NCBI RefSeq assembly: GCF_016342405.1
Contig: NZ_JAEINN010000007.1
Coordinates: 62,001 to 126,000 of the forward strand
Length of the DNA: 64,000 nt
Reading direction: 5' to 3'
Source: Maridesulfovibrio ferrireducens
GTDB taxonomy: Bacteria > Desulfobacterota > Desulfovibrionia > Desulfovibrionales > Desulfovibrionaceae
In this document: positions 33,600-42,731 of the stretch, in pieces
How positions within the stretch are numbered: position 1 is the stretch's first letter
Layout of the letters: each line of letters begins with the position of its first letter
The notes under the pieces: generated by a model
Databases searched by the model: none
What the model was told of the DNA's origin: nothing
The model's input: the letters and a program-made list of their open reading frames with translations, nothing else
Program-made: the position numbers and the translations under genes

Positions 33600-34952
33600 A
33601 TGAAAAGGGCAAAAGGAATACCTGAACCACTCAGGCAATGGCAAGAAAGCGGAAAAGGACTTGTTGGTGAAGTTGACCAACGGGTTATTGATGCTATGCA
33701 TCCTGCGGATGCTGCTGACCATATCGAAGAATTAGGGCTGGATGAACAGGTAAAGTTCATCAAACAGCTTCCAATTCGTGATGCCGCTGATTCTATTGCC
33801 GAGATGGAAAAATATGACCAGCGAGAACTGATCGAAAAGCTTAATTTAGGAATGGCTGCGCGTATTTTGGAGTTTATGTCTCCGGATGATGCGACTGATA
33901 TTCTTGAAGGGCTTGATGATGATTTGCGCGAGAGTTTGTTGCGTCAAATAAAAGCTGAAGACAGAGAAGAAATTTCGACTCTGCTCACCTTTGATCCTGA
34001 AACGGCCGGTGGTGTTATGAACACCGAGGTTGCAATTCTTCTTGAAGATCTGACTGTTGATCAGGCAATTGCATCCATCAGGGCAGAGGTTGAAGATAAA
34101 AGCATTCCTTATTACGCGTATCTTGTTGACCGCAGAAACCATTTGACCGGTGCGGTTTCCTTGCGCGACCTTCTTATTTCCCGTCCCGGAAAAAAATTAA
34201 AAGAATTAATTCATAATCAGCATTTGATTTCCGTTACTTATGAAGTGGACAAAGAAGAAGTTGCCAGACTTATAGGCCATTATAATTTTCTTGCGATGCC
34301 TGTCACAGATTTTGAGCATAGACTGCTGGGAGTTGTTACCGTTGATGATGTTATTGACATTATTAATGAAGAAGCCAGTGAAGATATGCAGTCAATGGTT
34401 GGTGCGGGTACTGACGAAACAACGGATTCTCCGTGGACTTATTCTGTTAAAAAGAGACTTCCTTGGCTTGTTATAAATGTTGCTAATTCAGCTATTTCAG
34501 CTTGGGTAGTTCATTTATTTGAGGCTAATATCGCCAAGATGGCTATTTTAGCGGTTCTGATGCCGATTGTTGCAAATCAGGCAGGTAATACCGGGCAGCA
34601 GGCTCTTGCTGTTATGATCAGACAATTTGCAACGGAAAAATTTGATCGCAAAAAATCTTGGAACGCAGTTTTTCGTGAACTCAAGATCGGACTTGCTAAT
34701 GGTGTCTGTATAGCTTTTCTCGTTCTTATGGCTGTTTATATGCTGACTGACAATTCAGCTCTTGCAATGGTAATGTCCGGGGCTTTGTTTATTGATATGC
34801 TTATGGGGGCTGTGGTCGGCGGAGCTATTCCGATTATTCTAAAAGAATTTGGTCGTGATCCGGCGCAGGCTTCTTCAATATTCTTAACAACGATTACAGA
34901 CAGTTTAGGATTTCTTTCCTTGCTTGGTCTGGCCGGGATATTTTTATTGTAA
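33600..34952 (+). CDS. mgtE: Magnesium transporter MgtE
   Basis: A magnesium channel of the inner membrane, 450 residues. The layout is complete: an N-terminal superhelical domain (about 20-130, HPADAADHIEELG, PDDATDILEGLDDD), two CBS domains (about 135-255) that sense cytoplasmic magnesium, a connecting helix, and five membrane helices from about residue 285 with LMPIVANQAGNTGQQALAV, the pore signature. No M-box leader is evident in the 140 bases upstream. The downstream hairpin is shared with convergent adk. Confidence 0.95.
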   Translation: MKRAKGIPEPLRQWQESGKGLVGEVDQRVIDAMHPADAADHIEELGLDEQVKFIKQLPIRDAADSIAEMEKYDQRELIEKLNLGMAARILEFMSPDDATDILEGLDDDLRESLLRQIKAEDREEISTLLTFDPETAGGVMNTEVAILLEDLTVDQAIASIRAEVEDKSIPYYAYLVDRRNHLTGAVSLRDLLISRPGKKLKELIHNQHLISVTYEVDKEEVARLIGHYNFLAMPVTDFEHRLLGVVTVDDVIDIINEEASEDMQSMVGAGTDETTDSPWTYSVKKRLPWLVINVANSAISAWVVHLFEANIAKMAILAVLMPIVANQAGNTGQQALAVMIRQFATEKFDRKKSWNAVFRELKIGLANGVCIAFLVLMAVYMLTDNSALAMVMSGALFIDMLMGAVVGGAIPIILKEFGRDPAQASSIFLTTITDSLGFLSLLGLAGIFLL

Positions 34953-34991
34953 AAACAGCATGAATTTTTTTGTTTTTATGTTGCTAAATGA

Positions 34992-35023
34992 AAAGCCCTT
35001 CTACCTGATGGTAGAAGGGCTTT
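34992..35023. terminator. Bidirectional terminator between mgtE and adk
   Basis: AAAGCCCTTCTACC and GGTAGAAGGGCTTT form a perfect 14-bp stem around TGAT, placed between two convergent genes. Confidence 0.85.
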
Positions 35024-35048
35024 ATAATTCAATCTGGTATAAACCGGA

Positions 35049-35720
35049 TTATACAAGCTGAGCCATGAGAGTTTCTTTAATAGAATCAATAGAACCTTCG
35101 CCGTTGAGTTCAATGTATTTGAAGCCGGCTTTAGGAGCGAGATCTTTATAGAAGTATGCTGCTGCAATGGTACCAGTCTTGTCATCGTAGTAAATGTCAT
35201 GACGTTTGCTGATTGCTTCTTCGTCCTGATCATCAGCGCGCTCGGTAAGAGCTCCGCCACATACGCGACATTTGTCTCCATCAGGCTTGATAGCGTCGAT
35301 GAATTTGTTGTTAGGGTGGTTAGGATCATTTTCGCAAAGGCGACGACCCATGATGCGGTTTTTAGCAGTTTCACGAGGAAGAAGGATTTCGATAACGTAA
35401 TCAAGTTTTACGCCGTCTTTTTCAAGAGCTTCCCAAAGTTTCTGAGCCTGAACGATAGAACGGGGGAAGCCGTCAAGCAACCAGCCGTTTTCATCGGAAG
35501 ACTGAAGAACGTCGAGTACCATAGGAATGGTGATGTCGTCAGGTACGAGTTCGCCTTTTTCAATGAATGCCTTAGCTTTCATTCCAAGTTCAGTTCCGCC
35601 ACCGATATGTTTACGGAAGATAGCACCTGATTCGATATGATCAAGATCAAATTTTTTCTTAGCAAGAGCGCCCTGAGTTCCTTTACCACTACCGTTAGGT
35701 CCGAAAATAAGAATATTCAT
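35049..35720 (-). CDS. adk: Adenylate kinase with metal-binding lid
   Basis: Adk interconverts ATP + AMP and 2 ADP. The 223-residue protein has the P-loop GPNGSGKGTQ, the NMP-binding ESGAIFRKH, and LLDGFPRSIVQA. The lid holds Cys129, His135, Cys151 and Cys154, the exact numbers and spacing of the Cys/His/Cys/Cys metal site described for the zinc/cobalt adenylate kinases of Desulfovibrio gigas and relatives. A strong AGGAGG precedes the ATG. The gene stands alone, tail to tail with mgtE. Confidence 0.96.
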   Translation of the reverse strand: MNILIFGPNGSGKGTQGALAKKKFDLDHIESGAIFRKHIGGGTELGMKAKAFIEKGELVPDDITIPMVLDVLQSSDENGWLLDGFPRSIVQAQKLWEALEKDGVKLDYVIEILLPRETAKNRIMGRRLCENDPNHPNNKFIDAIKPDGDKCRVCGGALTERADDQDEEAISKRHDIYYDDKTGTIAAAYFYKDLAPKAGFKYIELNGEGSIDSIKETLMAQLV

Positions 35721-35782
35721 TGTAGTCCTCCTAATGAATTAGTAACAAATTTCACAAGGTTTAAACCCTGCCGCTTTCGCTG

Positions 35783-36814
35783 TCAATATCTCTGGGAAAT
35801 TTTGAACACTATACCTTTTCTTGTAATTGTCGCTGTTTTTCCAGCTGGAAATTGGAATACTGATCCTGTTTTCCGGGCAGAGTAGGCATTATCAAGGAGA
35901 GTTATTGAATCGGCAAGGGCATGCCCTTTACCAAGTTTTTCTATGATTTTTTTAAAAAGGCGACATCTTAAGGCTGGATGGCTTTTATTTAACAGTGAGC
36001 AAGGTGCTAGCCATTCTCCGCCATCAAGTTGTTCCAGCTTTTTTAAACTTTTTGTTATTTCACTATTCCAGTAATCCTGATCCTGATCGGCCTGACTTTT
36101 TAGTCTGGCAATGCTGGTACCGAAACTTGGATTTTCATTGTGCAGCAATGGAATTATGTGATTACGAATTCGGTTTCTGGTCCATTTATCCGAAAAATTG
36201 CTTTTGTCTTCCCGCCATGGGCAATCGATGCTTTTTAGAAACTCTTCAAGTTGCAGTTTATTCGTCGTAAGCAGAGGTCTAAGAAGCTTTCTGTTAGGAT
36301 CATAGGCATCCATCCCGCCAAGAGCAGGCCAGCCCGCTCCGCGGATAAGGCGCATTACTACGTCTTCACAGAGATCTCCAAGATGATGAGCCAGAACTAA
36401 AAATGAAGTGTCAAATTTCTTCATGCATTCGTTGAAGAAATTATACCGTAAAATCCTACCTGCTTCTTCAAGACCGATTGATTTGGTAACAGCATAATCG
36501 TTAACCTTTTCAGATTTACATGCACATTGAACACCTAAATCCGAGCATAATTTTTCAACAAAATCAAGATCTTGACAGGATTCTTCTCTAAGGTTGTGAT
36601 CCATATGAGCGCAGAAAACCCTGCCACCCGATTTACGGGCCAGCAGGGTTGATATAATCAGAAGGGCGGTAGAGTCTATTCCACCTGAAACCGCTATGAG
36701 CAATTTTTGCGAAGCAAAGTTTGTGCCTGATTTAAGATTACCGAATTTTTCGATATCAAGGCATAACCGTGCATACTCTGAGTCCAGTTCTTGTATTGAT
36801 AAAGGTAATTTCAC
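35783..36814 (-). CDS. tilS: tRNA(Ile)-lysidine synthetase
   Basis: TilS attaches lysine to the wobble cytidine of tRNA-Ile(CAU), changing its decoding from AUG to AUA. The 343-residue protein carries the PP-loop LIAVSGGIDSTALL near residue 40, AHMDHNLREES, LAHHLGDLCEDVVMRLIRGAGW and RPLLTTNKLQLEEFL. The C-terminal domain is short, as in compact TilS forms. It is last in the sirC-ccsA-hemA-unknown-tilS unit, 33 bases after the unknown gene, and essential in most bacteria. Confidence 0.93.
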   Translation of the reverse strand: MKLPLSIQELDSEYARLCLDIEKFGNLKSGTNFASQKLLIAVSGGIDSTALLIISTLLARKSGGRVFCAHMDHNLREESCQDLDFVEKLCSDLGVQCACKSEKVNDYAVTKSIGLEEAGRILRYNFFNECMKKFDTSFLVLAHHLGDLCEDVVMRLIRGAGWPALGGMDAYDPNRKLLRPLLTTNKLQLEEFLKSIDCPWREDKSNFSDKWTRNRIRNHIIPLLHNENPSFGTSIARLKSQADQDQDYWNSEITKSLKKLEQLDGGEWLAPCSLLNKSHPALRCRLFKKIIEKLGKGHALADSITLLDNAYSARKTGSVFQFPAGKTATITRKGIVFKISQRY

Positions 36815-36847
36815 TAGTAATGTTTCCGAAGACTTAGGAAGCTATTA

Positions 36848-37183
36848 CTACAGAGAAATTTCAAGATCGTTAATGAAATTATCAAGATAATCGAGCATGT
36901 GGTTACGCTGGTCAGTCGTCGCGTAACAGACACAGGAACAACGCAGTTTGTTGCGTGCGCGAACCAGAAGTTCAAGTTTAAGACCATCTTCAAGTACTTC
37001 TAACGCCATGAAGTACGGACCGCATTCGTTGATGTGTTCTTTTTGTTCGGTCTGTAATAGATCCTCAGGAACTGGAATGTAATAAATTCCTTCTAATCCA
37101 CCGGTAAATTCAAGGTCAGTAAGAGCCTTGGAAATCTTTTTTAAGTCTTCTTCGTATATATCTTCAAGCAGGTAATTTCTCAT
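36848..37183 (-). CDS. Conserved-looking hypothetical protein between hemA and tilS
   Basis: A 111-residue soluble acidic protein with an AGGA ribosome site. I do not recognise it. It begins with helices (EDIYEEDLKKISKALTDLE), has a possible beta segment around GIYYIPVP, a KLELLVRARNKL strand and three closely spaced features CSCVCYATT. Its position 18 bases after hemA and 33 before tilS makes it a true operon member; no function is proposed. Confidence 0.7.
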   Translation of the reverse strand: MRNYLLEDIYEEDLKKISKALTDLEFTGGLEGIYYIPVPEDLLQTEQKEHINECGPYFMALEVLEDGLKLELLVRARNKLRCSCVCYATTDQRNHMLDYLDNFINDLEISL

Positions 37184-37201
37184 TTTTGATATCCTTAAAC
37201 T

Positions 37202-38512
37202 TTAATCTTTTTGTTTCTTGCGCCTACAGTGTGCATCCGGTGGAATAGTATCATTATCAAGGTTGAACATGCGTCTGGCTAAATCAACAAACTTTTCTGC
37301 GGCGCCTTCTTCTTCTGTTCTGCGTTTGAGAAAAGAAACGGGTTCATGAAGCAGCTTTTTACCGATAGACAGAGCCATTGTTTCAATGGCTTCTTGTGTT
37401 TCAATATCAATTTTACCAAGTCTTTTTAAAGTCTTGGCTAACTCTTTTCTGGCAACACCTTCACTGCGGTCAAAAAGGTCAACAATGGTTGGTTGCAAAT
37501 CAAGTGAGTTTATCCAGTTACCGAACGAAAGTGTTTCTGATTCGACAATGGAGTTTGCTTTTACAGCTTCATCTTCACGTTGCGCCATGTTTTCTTCAAC
37601 CACGTCTTTAAGATCATCGATATCGTAAAGATATACGTTATCAAGACCATTGACATCGGGGTCGATGTCACGCGGAACGGCAATATCAATAAAGAACATA
37701 GGACGGAATTTGCGCTGTTTAATAACCTTTTTCATGTCCTTGGCTTTAATGACAGCATGCGGCGCTCCTGTGGAGCTTATAATGATGTCAGTGTCGCTTA
37801 GGCAATCGTAAAGGGCTTCAAAAGGTATGGCTTTGCCGTTCATAGTTTTTGCCAGTTCTTCAGCTCTGGAAAAAGTTCTGTTGGCGATACGAATCGTTTC
37901 AACACCGCTGTTTAGTAAATGTGTTGCAGCCAGTTCAGCCATTTCACCAGCCCCGATGAGCAGGGCTTTTTGCCCTTTAAGTTCACCGAAAATTTTCTTG
38001 GCAAGTTCAACCGCAGCATAACTTATTGATACTGCGTTTGAAGCAATCGAAGTTTCTGAGCGTACTCTTTTAGCAACAAAAAAAGACTTATGCAGCATCC
38101 TGTTAATAATGACTCTGGCGGCTCCGGCTTCAACAGCTTTTCGATATGAATCTTTAAGCTGACCGAGAATTTGAGGTTCGCCGACGATCATTGAATCAAG
38201 GCTGCTGGCTACTCTGAACAAGTGGTTAACTGCTTTAAGATTTTTATGACAATAAGTATTGGGTTCGAGATCTACTTTTGAACCGCCACATTTGTCAGCC
38301 CAGTATGAGAGGATTTCATTTTCAGTGAATTCTTCTGAACATACGACAATAATTTCAACTCTATTACAGGTGGAAAGCGCCATGACTTCGCGAATTCCCA
38401 TATCAAGGAGTCCTTTTTCGAACTCTTCAATATTGGTCAGGGCGTAACGTTCACGGACATCTACTCCTGCAGATTTGTGGTTGAGGCCTATAAGGTAAAT
38501 ATTTTGGTCCAT
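37202..38512 (-). CDS. hemA: Glutamyl-tRNA reductase
   Basis: HemA reduces glutamyl-tRNA to glutamate-1-semialdehyde, the committed step of tetrapyrrole synthesis by the C5 route. The 436-residue protein shows the active-site ALSTCNRVEII (catalytic Cys), LRREQ-like DSMIVGEPQILGQLKDSY, the NADPH site ALLIGAGEMAELA, and the C-terminal dimerisation helices. It follows ccsA by three bases. The neighbouring sirC suggests that this cluster feeds siroheme and, through it, the alternative heme route of sulfate reducers (inference). Confidence 0.96.
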   Translation of the reverse strand: MDQNIYLIGLNHKSAGVDVRERYALTNIEEFEKGLLDMGIREVMALSTCNRVEIIVVCSEEFTENEILSYWADKCGGSKVDLEPNTYCHKNLKAVNHLFRVASSLDSMIVGEPQILGQLKDSYRKAVEAGAARVIINRMLHKSFFVAKRVRSETSIASNAVSISYAAVELAKKIFGELKGQKALLIGAGEMAELAATHLLNSGVETIRIANRTFSRAEELAKTMNGKAIPFEALYDCLSDTDIIISSTGAPHAVIKAKDMKKVIKQRKFRPMFFIDIAVPRDIDPDVNGLDNVYLYDIDDLKDVVEENMAQREDEAVKANSIVESETLSFGNWINSLDLQPTIVDLFDRSEGVARKELAKTLKRLGKIDIETQEAIETMALSIGKKLLHEPVSFLKRRTEEEGAAEKFVDLARRMFNLDNDTIPPDAHCRRKKQKD

Positions 38513-38515
38513 AAA

Positions 38516-39343
38516 TCAGACTTTAAAGCTGTGGTGAGTAGGGATAAAGAAATTAATTCCCCATAAGGATATCATGGTGATGACAAATACAATGATCACC
38601 AGAATTGCCGGTTTTCTGCCTCTCCAGCCAACAACGGTGCGTTGATGAAAAAGAAATGCAAATAAAAACCAGACCAATAACGTTACAATTTCCTTCGGAT
38701 CCCACGAGAACATTTTGGTAAAGGTTCCTCGTGCCCATAGAAAACCGGCTGCAAGTCCCAGCGTATAAAGAGGGAAGCCGATCATTATGGCCCAATGATT
38801 CACTCTGTCGAAGGTGTTTAAAGAAGGCATTTCTTTACCTAGAGAGGTAAGATTTGCTTTCGTTTTGATTTTGTTGTTCAGGTATATGAAAGCAACTCCG
38901 GCTCCTGCGGCCATTGCCATCAGAGCTATGCTCACAAAAATAGTTCCGATATGAAGGCCTATAAAAAGACCTGCCAGATGGGCGGGGAGTGTTACTTTCA
39001 GACTTTGCGCGGCAAGAGATGCAATGAACAGCAAAAGAGCCAGAGGTGAAGCTGTCAATGCAAAGAAAGTATTTCTTACTTTCCACCAAAGAGCGAAATA
39101 AACAAGAATGAAGCTCCATCCCAGCAGACTGAAATAAAAGAAACCGCCTGTGAGTACTGTTGATTTATACAGCGTTACAGCAAGCAATAGATCGAGAGAA
39201 TGCAAAGCAAATCCGCCGATAGCGCAGAGATTACCTAGCTTACCCATTACCTGATTGTTTTTCAGGGTTCCTGCGATAAAAAAGGTCATGCCCATCAAAT
39301 AAAGGGCTATGATCACGTATTGAAAAAACTCAAACAAAGTCAT
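38516..39343 (-). CDS. Cytochrome c biogenesis protein CcsA-like (HemX-like)
   Basis: An integral membrane protein of 275 residues with about eight hydrophobic helices. The region GTFTKMFSWDPKEIVTLLVW near residue 205 corresponds to the WWD/SWDPKE segment of CcsA/CcmC heme-handling proteins, with conserved His residues nearby (AIMIGFP side and LFHQRTVVGWRG). Members next to hemA are often named HemX and may influence HemA levels. It overlaps sirC by 14 bases and precedes hemA by three, so all three are translated together. Confidence 0.85.
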   Translation of the reverse strand: MTLFEFFQYVIIALYLMGMTFFIAGTLKNNQVMGKLGNLCAIGGFALHSLDLLLAVTLYKSTVLTGGFFYFSLLGWSFILVYFALWWKVRNTFFALTASPLALLLFIASLAAQSLKVTLPAHLAGLFIGLHIGTIFVSIALMAMAAGAGVAFIYLNNKIKTKANLTSLGKEMPSLNTFDRVNHWAIMIGFPLYTLGLAAGFLWARGTFTKMFSWDPKEIVTLLVWFLFAFLFHQRTVVGWRGRKPAILVIIVFVITMISLWGINFFIPTHHSFKV

Positions 39344-40007
39344 CAGTTAACTCCGGGATGTGGGGAACAAGTTCTTCCGGCAGGATTTCAGCCAATAATT
39401 CATGAACCCGGCTTATGTTTCCTGCTTCCAGTTCATCTAAAATCGGAGACGCAACAAGATGCCTGAACAAAGCGGTGTTTTCGCTTGTTTCCTTGCCAAG
39501 GTCAAGGACCAGAGGCCGCAATCTACCCATTAAAGTAAGAAATTTTGCGTAATGATCACCAAAAATGTTTTGTAGATCACGACGAATTTTTTTTGTAAAT
39601 GCCGGACTGTTACCGCCTGTAGAGACAGTAAGTGTAAGATCTCCCTGTCTTATTACCGACGGAACAATGAAGTTGCTGCCCTCAGGATAATCAGCAATAT
39701 TGCAGAGGATATTTTTTTGCTGACAAAGATCAGCAATGTGTCTGTTTACAACCGGATTGCTGGTGCAGGCAAAGACTACAAATTTTCCATCTAAATCAGA
39801 AGGGGTAAATGCACGTTTTTTAAAAAACACACGGGTATTATCTCCGATGCTCCGTATTTCCGGAGAAGGATCACAGGTATCAATCACCCATATTTCAGCT
39901 GGATGGCAATATAATAGGGATTTCAGCTTGCGAAGGCCGACTTCTCCGGCTCCGACAAGCAGACATTTCTGATTTTCCACTTTGAGAGAAATAGGATAGT
40001 ACGTCAT
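39330..40007 (-). CDS. Precorrin-2 dehydrogenase (siroheme synthesis)
   Basis: A CysG N-terminal-type protein of 225 residues, SirC/Met8-like, which oxidises precorrin-2 to sirohydrochlorin with NAD. Signatures: YYPISLKVENQKCLLVGAGE at the start, CTSNPVVNRHIADLC, CNIADYPEGSNFIVPSVI and VSTGGNSPAFTKKIR. It lacks the methyltransferase half of CysG. The start is uncertain: ATG 40007 matches family N-termini but has no ribosome site, whereas TTG 40025 has GAGGG seven bases before it. First gene of the tetrapyrrole cluster. Confidence 0.88.
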   Translation of the reverse strand: MTYYPISLKVENQKCLLVGAGEVGLRKLKSLLYCHPAEIWVIDTCDPSPEIRSIGDNTRVFFKKRAFTPSDLDGKFVVFACTSNPVVNRHIADLCQQKNILCNIADYPEGSNFIVPSVIRQGDLTLTVSTGGNSPAFTKKIRRDLQNIFGDHYAKFLTLMGRLRPLVLDLGKETSENTALFRHLVASPILDELEAGNISRVHELLAEILPEELVPHIPELTDDFV

Positions 40008-40110
40008 AGAGTTTGGGTATAGCAAAAGGGTACCCTCATTGTAAAATGACAAAGCACAGATAAACAGATATATTTTTGCCAGAAGAATTCTGCAACAAAT
40101 GGAATTTATT

Positions 40111-41346
40111 ATGAAACGAGTTCTTATTGTGCAACTTACAAGGTTTGGAGACCTTGTTCAGACCAAAAGACTTATTCTTACTCTTGCAAAGCGAGGCTTT
40201 GAAGTTCACCTATGCGTAGACCGCTCGCTCAAAGATTTAGCAAATATTATATATCCTGATTGTGTTGTCCATGCGTTGATTGCACATGGAACAGGAATTT
40301 CTGACAATGGTATGACTTCAGTTTTACCTTTTAATTTTAAGCTTTTCCAGACACTTAAAAGCATTAATTTTGATCAGATCTATAATTTAAATTTTTCACC
40401 GATGAACTATATGTTGTCTTCACTTTTTGATCCTCGAAAAGTCGTGGGGCATAAGCGGGTTAACGGGCAGGATATAAAAGACCCGTGGCTTGATATGGCT
40501 TTCCGGTTTTCAACAGAAAGACGTAATAATATCAATATCGTAGATTATTGGACAGCATTAAGTCCAGATATGATTCCGTCTTCACAAGTTAATCCGGTTG
40601 CTGCTTCGAAGGGAGGGGGAATCGGGGTAGTCATGGCTGGTAGGGAATCACGGCGCTCACTTCCGTTTGATGTATTTGCTCCGTTAATTCTGTCGGCAAG
40701 ATCAGTAAACAAAAATAAAAATATATTTTTATTAGGTAGCAGTTCTGAAAAAAAAGCCGGAGAGAAACTGCTTAGTAAATTTCCTTCATCCATCGCTAAG
40801 GATACCGTTAATCTTGCTGGAAAAACAGATTGGAAAGAATTGATCGAAACTGTTTCAAAGCTTGATCTGCTGATGACGCCGGATACAGGAACCATGCATT
40901 TGGCAGCTCATCTGGGAACTCCTGTACTTGGATTCTTTCTTTCTTCTGCATGGTGCTGTGAGACCGGGCCTTACGGAAAAGGGCATACAATAATTCAAGC
41001 CGACTTTGATTGTTCTCCGTGTGTTGAATCTCAGCCATGCTATAATAATTTGAAGTGTCTTGAACCTTTTAAAGAGTCAAACATGGCCAGATTTATCGCG
41101 ACACGTAAGGCTGAGCATTTGCCACAGGGATTATCTGTTTTTGAATCTAAATGCGATTTTTTAGGAACTGAATACGTTTTAAAAGCAGGGCACGACACGT
41201 CTAAAGAACGTCGAGAGAGAATAAGGCGTTTTATCGGTTGTTATCTCGGCCTACTTGATCTCGGTGAATATGGACCTTTTCCTGAACTTGCGGAAAAGTT
41301 TTATAAAGAAAAAGACTGGATAACAAGATCGAGGTTATTAAGTTGA
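40111..41346 (+). CDS. Glycosyltransferase family 9 (heptosyltransferase-like)
   Basis: A 411-residue GT-B enzyme. VLIVQLTRFGDLVQTKRLI at the N-terminus and LLMTPDTGTMHLAAHLGTPVLGFF near residue 260 are the hallmarks of ADP-heptose:LPS heptosyltransferases. Four extra cysteines (CSPCVESQPCYNNLKC) follow the C-terminal sugar-binding loop. The acceptor is not evident. It overlaps the next glycosyltransferase gene by four bases, so both may act on one glycan. The start at 40111 has GGA seven bases upstream. Confidence 0.88.
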   Translation: MKRVLIVQLTRFGDLVQTKRLILTLAKRGFEVHLCVDRSLKDLANIIYPDCVVHALIAHGTGISDNGMTSVLPFNFKLFQTLKSINFDQIYNLNFSPMNYMLSSLFDPRKVVGHKRVNGQDIKDPWLDMAFRFSTERRNNINIVDYWTALSPDMIPSSQVNPVAASKGGGIGVVMAGRESRRSLPFDVFAPLILSARSVNKNKNIFLLGSSSEKKAGEKLLSKFPSSIAKDTVNLAGKTDWKELIETVSKLDLLMTPDTGTMHLAAHLGTPVLGFFLSSAWCCETGPYGKGHTIIQADFDCSPCVESQPCYNNLKCLEPFKESNMARFIATRKAEHLPQGLSVFESKCDFLGTEYVLKAGHDTSKERRERIRRFIGCYLGLLDLGEYGPFPELAEKFYKEKDWITRSRLLS

Positions 41347-42632
41347 AAGAAAAAAATATGAATTCAAATAAAATTCTTCGAATACTTGTTGTGTTGCCGC
41401 TTTACGGTGGATCTTTGCCTGTCGGGAGGTTCTGTGTTGCAGCTCTCAAAGAGATGGGACATCTGGTCGAAACTTTTGAAGCACCTGAATTTTATGACGC
41501 ATACAATGCGCTCGACAATCTCAAGGTTACGTCTGACAGACATCAATATTTGCAGAATAGTTTTCTACAGGTGTTATCTCAGGCAGTATTAGCCAAAACT
41601 GAAACATTTGAACCGGACATGGTCCTGTCAATGGCTCAGGCTCCGCTTACTCATCAGGCATTAAAACGGCTTCGTCGCGATAAAGTTGTAACCGCCATGT
41701 GGTTTGTTGAAGATTTTCGACTGTTTACCTATTGGCAGAGTTTTGCACCTTTTTATGATGTTTTTGCTGTTATTCAGAAAGAACATTTTTTTGACAAGCT
41801 TAAAGAAATAGGCGTCGAAAATACCCTCTATCTTCCTTTGGCTGCGCATCCTGAATTTCATAAGCCGCTTGATGTTAATTCAATAGATACTCGTAAATAT
41901 GGCGCAGATGTGTCTTTTATGGGAGCAGGGTATCCTAATAGACGCATGGCTTTCCGGAAACTTATCCATCACGGGCTCAAAATTTGGGGTTCTGAATGGG
42001 ACGGAGATCATGTTCTTGATAAGTATATTCAGCTTGATGGACGCAGGGTTTCTTCTGAAGAATGTGTAAAAATTTTTAATGCAACAAAGATTAATTTAAA
42101 CCTCCATTCATCAATTAATGCCGATGAATTTGTCAGTGGAGGAGATTTTATTAATCCACGTACATTTGAGCTTGCAGCTTGCGGTGCTTTTCAATTGGTG
42201 GATCGTAGAAAACTTATGTCCGAAGCGTTTTCCGATGGTGAACTGGCTTATTTTGACAGTCTTGAAGATCTTGATAATAAAATCGGTTATTTTCTGCACC
42301 ATCCTGAAGAAAGAGAATCATATGCTGAAAGAGGGCGAAAAAGAGTTCTTGCAGATCATACGTATGTTATCAGAATGCAGACGTTAATTGATTTTACAAG
42401 TAAAGTTGTTTCAGGATGGCCTAAAGAGAGATCTTCTGATAATATTTTCGGACAGGATTTTCCTGAAGATCTAAAAAATAATGTCTTAAAATTAATTGAA
42501 AAGTTAGGATTGCCTATAGATGTGAGTTTTGAAGATCTTGTCAGTGCCGTGCGAATGCAGCAAGGTGAGTTAAGCCCTCTTGATACGGCTATTTTGTTTT
42601 TAGATGAATGGAAAAAAATATACAAAAGATAA
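41343..42632 (+). CDS. CgeB-family glycosyltransferase
   Basis: A 429-residue protein with an N-terminal DUF3880-like half (RILVVLPLYGGSLPVGRF, VTAMWFVEDFRLFTYW) and a C-terminal GT1-like domain (INLNLHSS, INPRTFELAACGAFQLVD, and ESYAERGRKRVLADHTY), as in the CgeB/spore-maturation-like glycosyltransferases that often lie near flagellin or surface glycosylation genes. A short helical tail follows. The start is TTG at 41343, overlapping the stop of the preceding gene (TTGA), with GAGG eight bases upstream; an ATG at 41358 is the alternative. Confidence 0.8.
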   Translation: MKEKNMNSNKILRILVVLPLYGGSLPVGRFCVAALKEMGHLVETFEAPEFYDAYNALDNLKVTSDRHQYLQNSFLQVLSQAVLAKTETFEPDMVLSMAQAPLTHQALKRLRRDKVVTAMWFVEDFRLFTYWQSFAPFYDVFAVIQKEHFFDKLKEIGVENTLYLPLAAHPEFHKPLDVNSIDTRKYGADVSFMGAGYPNRRMAFRKLIHHGLKIWGSEWDGDHVLDKYIQLDGRRVSSEECVKIFNATKINLNLHSSINADEFVSGGDFINPRTFELAACGAFQLVDRRKLMSEAFSDGELAYFDSLEDLDNKIGYFLHHPEERESYAERGRKRVLADHTYVIRMQTLIDFTSKVVSGWPKERSSDNIFGQDFPEDLKNNVLKLIEKLGLPIDVSFEDLVSAVRMQQGELSPLDTAILFLDEWKKIYKR

Positions 42633-42731
42633 TTAATATATTACTTTTTTAAAATAGCACGTTTCTTACCGTAATTAATGGCTTAAAAGAATGTAAAAAC
42701 GATTACATTAAAATTTTAGAGAGAATAATTT

